From Calditrichia bacterium (GTDB lineage Bacteria > Calditrichota > Calditrichia > Calditrichales > J004), in the NCBI GenBank assembly GCA_020635035.1, contig JACKAO010000002.1, positions 372,001 to 436,000 of the forward strand: a stretch of DNA of 64,000 nucleotides. The letters are read 5' to 3'. The notes beneath the pieces were generated by a model, which was not told where the DNA came from, searched no databases, and was given only the letters and a program-made list of their open reading frames with translations. Positions 1-7,253 of the stretch are shown piece after piece. Each line of letters begins with the position of its first letter. Positions within the stretch are counted from its first letter, which is position 1. A program made the translations under genes and the position numbers.

Positions 1-78
1 TAGCTTAAAATGGGTAAAATTGCCAACTACTTTGATTAAAAAATTATTAAACAGGGTTATAATATTAATAAATATTGG

Positions 79-107
79 TTGACTGAAAAAAAATTGAGTT
101 GTATATT
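79..107 (+). promoter_or_regulatory. Sigma-70-type promoter of tRNA-Asp
   Basis: A TTGACT box at 79-84 and a TATATT box at 102-107 are separated by exactly 17 bases. This fits a housekeeping -35/-10 promoter. The expected start near 114 lies about 20 bases before the tRNA. This is seen in sequence; activity is inferred. Confidence 0.7.
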
Positions 108-133
108 CACAGCTCTGTTGAAAAACAAAAGAA

Positions 134-208
134 GGTCCGGTAGTTCAATTTGGTTAGAGCACCTGCCTGTCACGCAGGAAGTTGCGGGTTCGAGTCCCGT
201 CCGGACCG
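134..208 (+). tRNA. tRNA-Asp (anticodon GTC)
   Basis: The acceptor stem GGTCCGG (134-140) pairs perfectly with CCGGACC (201-207), and the discriminator is G208. The anticodon stem CCTGC/GCAGG encloses loop CTGTCAC, giving anticodon GTC (Asp). The T arm carries GGTTCGAGTCC. No CCA is encoded, so it must be added after transcription. A strong promoter lies upstream and a hairpin terminator directly downstream. A decayed copy of this tRNA lies near 14435. Confidence 0.96.
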
Positions 209-249
209 CTTTAAGCCCTTGTTAATGTAAATATTAGCAAGGGTTTTTT
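207..249 (+). repeat. Direct repeat copy 1 (tRNA 3' end plus terminator)
   Basis: These 43 bases are identical to 14490-14532. Weaker similarity continues on both sides: upstream into the tRNA body and downstream through about 300-435. The repeat spans the last tRNA bases and the terminator, so it reaches past what a simple tRNA attachment core would cover. Confidence 0.9.
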
Positions 250-250
250 T
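216..250 (+). terminator. Rho-independent terminator after tRNA-Asp
   Basis: An 11-bp stem with one G-T pair (216-226 with 233-243) and a 6-base loop is followed by seven T. It lies eight bases after the tRNA and ends its transcript. Confidence 0.92.
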
Positions 251-339
251 GTTTGCTGAATAAACGGGATTAGTATCTATTCATTTCATCCGGTATATAA
301 ACTTGTTTCTCAAAAACAACAAGATGCCAACTCTTAATT

Positions 340-435
340 GTAACCCGGGATTCGAGTGGAGTTAGCTTAGGGATTTACTTTTACAATCAAACAACTCTTA
401 ATACAACTATGTCTTTTTCTTCTTACCGATTGTAG
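340..435 (+). pseudogene. Relic of a FlgD-like/sorting C-terminal tail
   Basis: Read in this frame up to TAG at 433-435, the DNA gives a peptide containing SSGVSLGIYFYNQ. This matches the end of YPNPFN-type tails (G...SGIYFY.L). It aligns colinearly with the better preserved tail at 14603-14722, at nearly the same distance from the 43-base repeat (91 versus 89 bases). There is no start and no upstream domain, and in-frame stops lie just before it. It is a fragment. The rest of 251-548 holds no other feature I can support. Confidence 0.5.
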
Positions 436-548
436 TGCAAATTTTGCTCTGGTTGAAATTCTTGTGAGAATTATTTGACAGGGCTCACTGATTTACACTA
501 AACTTAAATTTACTTTTAAACCTTAACTCATTTAATAACGAGCACTAT

Positions 549-1529
549 TTGTATAGAATCTATTTTTTTATAGGTCTGATACTTTTTTTGTATCTCACAT
601 CTTGTCTTGATGATGTAGCCCATGACAACCCTATCGATCCAGACAATAAAAATCAGGGTTTGCAACTAAAAGGTAAAGTACAAACTCTGTATGCACCTGT
701 TGCTCCAATCCCGAATGCAGTTTTATCAATCCAGCAGTTGAACAAAAACATTTTTTCCGCACCAGACGGGACTTTTGAATTTAACAATCTTGAACCGGGA
801 AATTATGTCATTTTGTGTTCAGCACCGGGGTATAATACTGACTCGATTGAAATCAATTTAGGTTCTCATAGCAACATAAACTTTAACCTTGATGGATTAC
901 CTTATTTTGAAAGGATTTCATTAAGTACTCATCATATAACGCGTTTTTTTCCAGTTGATGATTTTTTTAATATTACTCTCGAAGCAAAAGTAAATGATAC
1001 AGATGGTGTCTCTGATATTCATAAAGTCTTTTTTGAAATTCCAGAATTCTCAGCATCAGATACCTTACCTGCCAGTCTTATAGCAGGAGAGTTCAGGATG
1101 ACACTGAGCGTAAGCGATCTCCCTGTTAATACAATCCACTCATTAATTGGAAGAGCCTTTTTCCTTAGTGTTATGGACGATGCCGGCATTATAGTAAAAT
1201 CAGGGGAGCAGTTTTTAACCCGCATAATTGACGAAACCCCCATAGTCACTTTTCCCCAAAATCTGACAACCGTAGCGGCAGATACAATAAACTTTGAATG
1301 GCAAGTGGTCAGGCTTCCATTTTGGTTTACACACACGATAGAAATTTATCAGATAAATTTTGGACTGCTTAGTTTTGTTACAGAAATAAATAATATTGGA
1401 GCAACGGAGACTTCATACATCTTTGCTAATAATCTGCCAAACGGTGATTACGTATGGATTTTAATTGTTGAAGATGAGTTTGGCAACACAAGCAGTTCAA
1501 AGGAAGGTACGTTCAATGTCAGCAAATAA
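549..1529 (+). CDS. Lipoprotein with carboxypeptidase-regulatory-like domain
   Basis: This is a 326-residue predicted lipoprotein. A hydrophobic N-terminus ends in a lipobox (LTSC, Cys19), so it is probably anchored in the envelope. Residues about 40-110 read like a CarboxypepD_reg beta-sandwich (GKVQTLYAPVAPIPNAVLSI, then DGTFEFNNLEPGNYVI). The rest looks like Ig-type beta-rich domains. The start is TTG at 549 with only a weak ribosome site. Nine bases separate it from the sigma-54 activator gene, so it probably heads that signalling operon. The function is unknown; a sensory or ligand-binding partner for the kinase/activator is an inference. Confidence 0.8.
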   Translation: MYRIYFFIGLILFLYLTSCLDDVAHDNPIDPDNKNQGLQLKGKVQTLYAPVAPIPNAVLSIQQLNKNIFSAPDGTFEFNNLEPGNYVILCSAPGYNTDSIEINLGSHSNINFNLDGLPYFERISLSTHHITRFFPVDDFFNITLEAKVNDTDGVSDIHKVFFEIPEFSASDTLPASLIAGEFRMTLSVSDLPVNTIHSLIGRAFFLSVMDDAGIIVKSGEQFLTRIIDETPIVTFPQNLTTVAADTINFEWQVVRLPFWFTHTIEIYQINFGLLSFVTEINNIGATETSYIFANNLPNGDYVWILIVEDEFGNTSSSKEGTFNVSK

Positions 1530-1538
1530 AGGTATAAA

Positions 1539-3017
1539 ATGAATTTAAAAAATCCTTTTGAAACACTTCTCGAAATAAGTGAGAAAATTAATAGTACACA
1601 TGAAATTCCTGTACTTCTGGATAGAATTATGGATTCTGCCATGCAGGTGATGGATGCCGAACGTGGATTTATTTTACTTAAAAAGAATGTGAATGATGCG
1701 TCCGACTATGAAGTTGTAACCGCTCGAAATTTATCGAATGAAACAATTACTCAAATTCGCGAACATTCATCAAGTGTTGTACGCAAGGTATTGGAAAGCA
1801 GAGAATCGCTTATCAGTATTAATGCACAGGAAGATGATCGTTTTGCAGGATCAGAAAGTATTGTTATTCAGCAAATTCATTCGGTGATCTGCACTCCATT
1901 GGTTCTGACAGATCAGTTACTCGGTGCTATTTATATGGACAGGCGGATTTCAAAAGAAAAATTTAATGAAGAGAATCTGCAGTTTATAAAAGCATTTTCC
2001 CGACTGGCTGTCCACACTATTCATAATACACAGATACTTACGTCTCTGCAAAATGAGAATAAAAAGCTAAAACAACAAATTGCCCTGCAGGACCTGTTCC
2101 CTGAGATCATTGGTAAAAGCGATCCAATGATGCAGGTTTTTGAAGTTGTAAAAAGCGTTGCTGCTTCAACTGCCAGTGTTTTAATTGAAGGCGAAAGCGG
2201 TACGGGTAAGGAACTGATCGCGCAATCGCTTCATAATCACTCGGACAGGAAAGACAACGCATTTATACCAATATTTTGTGGAAGTTTATCGGAAAACCTG
2301 CTGGAAAGTGAATTATTCGGACATAAAAAAGGAGCGTTCACAGGTGCAGCTGAAGATAAACCAGGTCTGTTTGAAGAAGCTGATAATGGTACTGTTTTTC
2401 TCGATGAAATAGGAGAGATCGGGATTAATCTTCAAACAAAGCTTTTACGCGTCATTCAGGAAGGCGAATTAAAGCGTGTGGGTGAAAATAAAATGCGTAA
2501 TGTAAATGTACGCATTATTTCTGCAACAAATAAAGATCTGAAAAAAGAAGTTAGTGAAGGACGCTTCAGAGAAGATTTATTTTATCGTCTTAATGTAATT
2601 AACATTAAAATGCCGCCACTTAGAATACGCCAGGGTGATATTATCCTATTGGCTGAGCATTTTCTCAAATACTTTTCTGCTAGGAATAAAAAACAGTTTA
2701 AGGGTTTTTCAAAAGAAGCTATAAAATATCTGCAGGAATATGATTGGCCTGGGAATGTGCGGGAACTTGAGAATACTATAGAGCGTGCAGTTATACTTTC
2801 AAATGAAAATGAAATTATTCCAGAAACATTTCAACTGAATCTTCATGAACCTAAAATGCCTGTTGGAAAGACACTCAAAGAAATAAACAAGTTTGCCATT
2901 ATGCAGACAATCGAGATGACAGGTGGAAATCGTACCAGAGCCGCCCAAATACTGGATGTTTCAAGACGCTGGCTTCAATATCAATTGAAAGAGTGGGGCA
3001 TGGTTGATGAAAATTAA
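1539..3017 (+). CDS. GAF-domain sigma-54-dependent transcriptional activator
   Basis: This 492-residue enhancer-binding protein has an N-terminal GAF sensor (about 1-165), a linker coil, an AAA+ core and a Fis-type helix-turn-helix. Visible motifs are Walker A GESGTGKE (218-225), the sigma-54 contact loop GAFTGA (265-270), Walker B VFLDEIGE (Asp289, Glu290), and GRFREDLFYRLNV with its arginine finger region. The HTH spans about 462-485 (GGNRTRAAQILDVSRR). The GAF domain replaces a receiver, so control is probably by a ligand or by the adjacent kinase rather than by a histidine kinase. The ribosome site is AAAGG. Its 3' end overlaps the kinase gene by 11 bases, implying translational coupling. 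Confidence 0.95.
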   Translation: MNLKNPFETLLEISEKINSTHEIPVLLDRIMDSAMQVMDAERGFILLKKNVNDASDYEVVTARNLSNETITQIREHSSSVVRKVLESRESLISINAQEDDRFAGSESIVIQQIHSVICTPLVLTDQLLGAIYMDRRISKEKFNEENLQFIKAFSRLAVHTIHNTQILTSLQNENKKLKQQIALQDLFPEIIGKSDPMMQVFEVVKSVAASTASVLIEGESGTGKELIAQSLHNHSDRKDNAFIPIFCGSLSENLLESELFGHKKGAFTGAAEDKPGLFEEADNGTVFLDEIGEIGINLQTKLLRVIQEGELKRVGENKMRNVNVRIISATNKDLKKEVSEGRFREDLFYRLNVINIKMPPLRIRQGDIILLAEHFLKYFSARNKKQFKGFSKEAIKYLQEYDWPGNVRELENTIERAVILSNENEIIPETFQLNLHEPKMPVGKTLKEINKFAIMQTIEMTGGNRTRAAQILDVSRRWLQYQLKEWGMVDEN

Positions 3018-4560
3018 AAACCATGAGATCCTTCATGAAATAAACAGGGGAGCGCTGACAACAGTATATAAAGCGCGTCATCTGAATCTGGATCGTATTG
3101 TTTTACTTAAAGTATTGAATGCTCAATGGCTTGATCAGCAAGACCTTTTAGAACGTTTTCGCCGAGAAGCCCAGATTTCAGGTCGTCTAAATCACCCCGG
3201 GATTGTAAAAGTTTATGATTTTGAGATTTCATCTGACATTGTATATATCTCAATGGAATATGTGGATGGACAGACAGCTTCGGAGTATATAAAAAAGAAT
3301 CATCCGATCCTTATAGAAGAAATTGTTAATATCTTTAAAGACCTTTTACAAGCATTGGATTATGCACATAAAGAAGGCGTTATACACCGCGATATTAAGC
3401 CTGCAAACATTCTATTAGATAAATCATTTAATGCACGGTTAACTGATTTTGGATTAGCATCTTTGATTAATATACCCGGTGTAACGGAACAGGGGCATAG
3501 TCTTGGTACACCGGCGTACATGGCACCCGAGCAAATAAAAGGAGAAAAATGTGATCAGCAGACAGACCTTTACAGCCTTGGAATTACCATATACGAACTA
3601 ATCAGTGGTAAGCCTGTGTTCCAAAAAGAAAATACGGCGGCAACTATTCACAGTGTTCTCAGCGATGAAATAATGGATCTGCAGTCAATAAGAAAAGACA
3701 TCCCGGATGAGCTTGGAAAAATAGTTAAAATGCTTATTCAAAAAGAGAAAAATAAGCGTCCCGGGAGTGCAGAAAATGTTTTGAAACTTTTGGACAAAAA
3801 TCATTCTGAAGTAGTTGAACAGCCAATTATAAAGAATACTGGTGATTCAAGTTTCCAGCGAATGCTATTAATAATATCTGCATTCATAATCAGCTTTTTA
3901 TTGATATTTTATTTTGTTCAGGATAAAGAAATCACATTGACAGAAGAAACTCAGAAACCAGGTATAAGCGATAGTGTAATTCATAAAACAACAGATTTAT
4001 CACATAGTCAAAGCGACTCAATTTCTAATATGGCTTCGAAGATAGTTGATTCAGAAAGTCATTATTCTGTCCCGGTCTCTAATGATTTTGTAGATGAAAA
4101 AACAACAAAAACAGATTTAACACCTTCTTCAAATGCACAATATGGTAAACTTTTTATCATATGTAATCCCTGGGCAGTAGTTAAGATTAATGGAGATTCG
4201 ATAGATACAACGCCCTTAAAAAAGGAAATTCAGTTAGCGGAAGGCAGACATATTTTAGAATTGGCAAATCCTAATTTTGAATCTATTCAATATGAATATA
4301 AAATTAAAAGTGGACAGTCGGATACACTTTCTTTCCAGCTGGAACCAGCTTTTGGGTATCTGATGGTACAGGTAACCCCGTGGGCAAGGCTGTTTGTAAA
4401 TAACGACTATCTCGAAGATACTCCTTTAGAAAAACCACTGCCTGTTCGCGTTGGTACAAATATTATTACCCTAACCAATCCCGCATTGGGAACAATAACC
4501 GATACAATTTATGTTGAAGCAGGCAGAACAATTGAAAAGCATTTTACTTTTGCCAACTGA
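3007..4560 (+). CDS. Membrane Ser/Thr protein kinase with two PEGA domains
   Basis: This is a 517-residue Hanks-type kinase. It shows catalytic Lys35, Glu54, HRDIKPAN (127-134, Asp129), DFG (147-149) and the GTPAYMAPEQ activation-segment end. The glycine loop is degenerate (INRGALTTVY, 12-21), so ATP-binding strength is uncertain. One membrane span lies at about 286-304, followed by a Ser/Thr-rich linker and two PEGA-like extracellular domains (about 380-446 and 449-515). The cytoplasmic kinase is therefore tied to a periplasmic sensor. ATG 3007 was preferred over the TTG immediately before it. It overlaps the upstream activator gene, which suggests that the activator is its substrate or partner (inference). 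Confidence 0.94.
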   Translation: MKIKNHEILHEINRGALTTVYKARHLNLDRIVLLKVLNAQWLDQQDLLERFRREAQISGRLNHPGIVKVYDFEISSDIVYISMEYVDGQTASEYIKKNHPILIEEIVNIFKDLLQALDYAHKEGVIHRDIKPANILLDKSFNARLTDFGLASLINIPGVTEQGHSLGTPAYMAPEQIKGEKCDQQTDLYSLGITIYELISGKPVFQKENTAATIHSVLSDEIMDLQSIRKDIPDELGKIVKMLIQKEKNKRPGSAENVLKLLDKNHSEVVEQPIIKNTGDSSFQRMLLIISAFIISFLLIFYFVQDKEITLTEETQKPGISDSVIHKTTDLSHSQSDSISNMASKIVDSESHYSVPVSNDFVDEKTTKTDLTPSSNAQYGKLFIICNPWAVVKINGDSIDTTPLKKEIQLAEGRHILELANPNFESIQYEYKIKSGQSDTLSFQLEPAFGYLMVQVTPWARLFVNNDYLEDTPLEKPLPVRVGTNIITLTNPALGTITDTIYVEAGRTIEKHFTFAN

Positions 4561-4623
4561 AGAAAAACAATGGCACATTTTTTGAGTTATATATATTCGA
4601 TCAATCAGCGGAGTATAACTAAA

Positions 4624-5865
4624 ATGTATACTTTTACTTCAAGAATATTATGGATGATATTCTTGTCAGCATTTCTTTTATATGCTGACGAATGGAAAAA
4701 TGGGACATACATAAATGAACCACGGGCTGGGGCATCGGCTTTAACGTGGAACGGGAAAATATATTTATTTGGTGGTAAGTCTATAAATAACAGTGTTTTA
4801 AATACAGTTGAAGTATATGATCCTGCAAGCAATTCCTGGACAAGTAATATTGTCGCACCCTTCAGAAATGCTCGTTATAATGCTTCTGCTGTCGTTTGGG
4901 ATAATAAATTTTACCTTATTGGTGGCAGGGATATTGACGATGTTTTCAGAAGTGTTGAAGTATATGATCCTGTGCAAAATACCTGGCAGGAAGCGCATGA
5001 ATTGCGCACGGAACGTGAAGGACATACATCTGTCGTATTTAATAATCGCATTTATACCATTGGAGGTCAAAAAAGTAATTTCGACCTGGTTGAGGAAATT
5101 GAATGGTATGATTCCCAGGAACAGAAATGGGAAAAGGCTGCCTTTGACATTTATTACCCGAGATCTGCACTATTTTCTGCCGTTTACAATGAACAGTTCT
5201 ATATGTTTGGCGGTTATTATTATGGTTTGAGTGCAACAGCCTGTAAAGCTTATTTTGATGGTGATATCTATGATTGGGAGATTACTACATCTTTAGCAGA
5301 ACCACGTGCATATGGTGCAACAGCAGTTATTGATTCATTGATTTATATAATTGGAGGAGAAACTGCTACTGGAAAAACCAATCTTGTAGAAATTTATAAT
5401 GTGAATACAGGAAAGATATCCCGCGGTGAAGACATGAATATGTCGCATAGTGGAATGGCAAGTGCCGTATTAAATAATAAAATATTTTCTATTGGTGGAT
5501 ATGAAAGCACTGGTAATTATCCAATAAATCATGTTCATATTCTTGAAACAAATGTTACAGCACTGGAAGACCCGTCTATTCTTCCAACGGAAATGCTTTT
5601 AGCAAAAACTTATCCAAATCCCTTTAACGGACAGGTGCGTATTGAAGTTGATTTGCCAATGACAGGCAACGTTATTGTGGAAGTTCTGAATTCAACCGGA
5701 CAAAAGATCCGTCAAATATTAAGCAGTACTTTATCCGCAGGAAAAAACACTCTTCAATGGGATGCAAAGGATAGCTATGGAAACACGGTTGTTTCAGGGA
5801 TCTATTTTGTTCGAATCTCTTACCAAAATCATAACAGGATTTTAAAGCTGCTGCATGTTAAATAA
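4624..5865 (+). CDS. Secreted kelch-repeat protein with sorting/FlgD-like tail
   Basis: About 413 residues: a signal peptide, five or six kelch blades (repeated units such as GKIYLFGG...VEVYDP...W) forming a beta-propeller, and a C-terminal tail of about 90 residues. The tail starts TYPNPFNGQVRIEVDL and ends GIYFVRISYQN...LKLLHVK. Such tails are secretion or surface-attachment signals in FCB bacteria. ATG 4624 was chosen because GCGGAG lies 10 bases upstream and the signal peptide starts there; an in-frame ATG at 4570 has neither. The kelch domain may bind a glycan or protein; the ligand is unknown. It belongs to the kinase operon by spacing. Confidence 0.88.
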   Translation: MYTFTSRILWMIFLSAFLLYADEWKNGTYINEPRAGASALTWNGKIYLFGGKSINNSVLNTVEVYDPASNSWTSNIVAPFRNARYNASAVVWDNKFYLIGGRDIDDVFRSVEVYDPVQNTWQEAHELRTEREGHTSVVFNNRIYTIGGQKSNFDLVEEIEWYDSQEQKWEKAAFDIYYPRSALFSAVYNEQFYMFGGYYYGLSATACKAYFDGDIYDWEITTSLAEPRAYGATAVIDSLIYIIGGETATGKTNLVEIYNVNTGKISRGEDMNMSHSGMASAVLNNKIFSIGGYESTGNYPINHVHILETNVTALEDPSILPTEMLLAKTYPNPFNGQVRIEVDLPMTGNVIVEVLNSTGQKIRQILSSTLSAGKNTLQWDAKDSYGNTVVSGIYFVRISYQNHNRILKLLHVK

Positions 5866-6628
5866 AATATTTGGTATTTTATTAATTATTGGTTTTGTTG
5901 CTCCGTTGATCGCCCAGCAAACCGAGTCTTATAACATTTTCCAGCTGCGTTTTTTATATAATGAAGTGAAATTCACAGAAGTTATTGCAAAAGGCCATAT
6001 TCTTTTAAAAAACCCGGAAAAACTTTCGCAGGAAAATCTTGTTGAAATACATAAATATTTGGCACTTTCTTTTTATAACCTTAATCAGCAGGATTCATCC
6101 CGTTCACAATTTTACTCCATCCTTACGCTGCAGCCGGAGTATGAACCGGACCCGGTTCATACTTCACCCAAGATTTTAAGTTTTTTTAATGATATAAAAT
6201 CTGCTTTTAGGCAGGATATTGAGAAAAAGACCGCTGTACCTTTCCGCCAATATGTATTTGTAGAAGATATTCGAGCGCAGGCAGCAGCAAGATCATTTTT
6301 GTTTCCTGGCTGGGGACAATTGTATAAAAGTCAGGATACAAAAGCCTATATCCTGGGGGGAGCTTTTCTGGCAACATCTTTAACGACTATAATCACCTAC
6401 CAGCTTGAAAAAGATTTAAAGACAAAATACAGAAAGGAAACGAATCCTTTAGAAGTCTCGGATAAGTATAATGACTATAATACAATGTCTAAAACACGAC
6501 GCTTTTTTATGTATTCAGCCTTTACCATTTGGGGCCTTTCATTGGCAGACGCAATGATCTTTGACTTCCAGCCAAAGCCTTTGGTTAATAACGAATTTGC
6601 AGGTATTTTTTTCAGTTTTTCTTTTTGA
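5855..6628 (+). CDS. DUF5683-like membrane protein with N-terminal helical repeats
   Basis: 257 residues. A signal peptide (to about AQQ, residue 22) is followed by a TPR-like helical stretch (about 25-100). The second half carries the DUF5683 hallmark RSFLFPGWGQLYKSQDTKA, a hydrophobic span, and another near the C-terminus. DUF5683 proteins are envelope proteins of unknown biochemical role. The ATG overlaps the end of the kelch gene by 11 bases, which supports one transcript from 549 to 6628. It could be the membrane component of that signalling module (inference). Confidence 0.8.
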   Translation: MLNKIFGILLIIGFVAPLIAQQTESYNIFQLRFLYNEVKFTEVIAKGHILLKNPEKLSQENLVEIHKYLALSFYNLNQQDSSRSQFYSILTLQPEYEPDPVHTSPKILSFFNDIKSAFRQDIEKKTAVPFRQYVFVEDIRAQAAARSFLFPGWGQLYKSQDTKAYILGGAFLATSLTTIITYQLEKDLKTKYRKETNPLEVSDKYNDYNTMSKTRRFFMYSAFTIWGLSLADAMIFDFQPKPLVNNEFAGIFFSFSF

Positions 6629-6669
6629 TAATCTTTGAAATGCCAGGTTAATTAAATGGATTGTTCTGA

Positions 6670-6711
6670 TTTTGCTGTGACTGGATGTGTAATCCCTTTC
6701 ACACAGCAAAA
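6670..6711. other. Long inverted repeat in a convergent intergenic gap
   Basis: Ten perfect base pairs (TTTTGCTGTG at 6670-6679 with its complement at 6702-6711) enclose 22 bases, which contain a smaller GGAT/ATCC hairpin. It lies between the ends of two converging genes. No clear T-run follows on either strand, so a terminator role is plausible but not typical. Confidence 0.45.
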
Positions 6712-6824
6712 ATATTACCGAAATAAAAATATCAGATTCACTATCTATTATTTCAAAAGTTTTAAGATGAGATAAATTCAAACCAGTCATTCCCGGAAAC
6801 CCGATAGTCTTTTATAGAATACAT

Positions 6825-7199
6825 TTATAATGGCCAGCGAAAGAAACCTTTTAATTCATTTTTTGCTGCATCATCGGCATTATAATTCTCAGAAGTTTTA
6901 AACAAGCTTATAAGTTGTCTGTTGTTAAGTATACCTGTTTTTCTTTCGATCAATTTGCCATGGTTAAATAGTAATGTCGTAGGTACTCCAAATACCTTAT
7001 ACCGTTTTAAGAAAGCATGATTTTCATCAGCATTGATTTCGAAGATGCTTTCTTCTCCAAGTTCTATGGCAGCCAATTGAATGTATGATTCCATTGCTTT
7101 GCAGTTGCTGCACCAATCTGCTCTGACAAATACAAGAAAATTCTTATGTGTCATTAAAATCTTTTTCTCAAATTCCGAGTTATCAAACTTATTAGTCAT
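6825..7199 (-). CDS. Thioredoxin-family protein
   Basis: A 124-residue thioredoxin fold with active site WCSNC (Cys30, Cys33) preceded by FVRAD, and a GVPTTLLF segment carrying the cis-proline. It is cytoplasmic by appearance, with no signal peptide. ATG at 7199 was chosen because GGAGGTAG lies just upstream; a longer frame to 7250 would run through the preceding terminator. The role is thiol-disulfide exchange; the partner is unknown. The C-terminus (after about 105) is longer than in minimal thioredoxins. The gene follows the DUF5666 gene, separated only by a terminator hairpin, so it may be expressed by readthrough. Confidence 0.9.
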   Translation of the reverse strand: MTNKFDNSEFEKKILMTHKNFLVFVRADWCSNCKAMESYIQLAAIELGEESIFEINADENHAFLKRYKVFGVPTTLLFNHGKLIERKTGILNNRQLISLFKTSENYNADDAAKNELKGFFRWPL

Positions 7200-7208
7200 G
7201 CTACCTCC

Positions 7209-7243
7209 AAAAAACCCCCGGCAACAGAGTGAATTGCCGGGGG
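7209..7243 (-). terminator. Rho-independent terminator after the DUF5666 gene
   Basis: A perfect 10-bp GC-rich stem (7215-7224 with 7234-7243, loop 9) is followed on the minus strand by six T. The thioredoxin ribosome site begins directly after the T-run. Confidence 0.92.
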
Positions 7244-7253
7244 TGCTCAAAAA

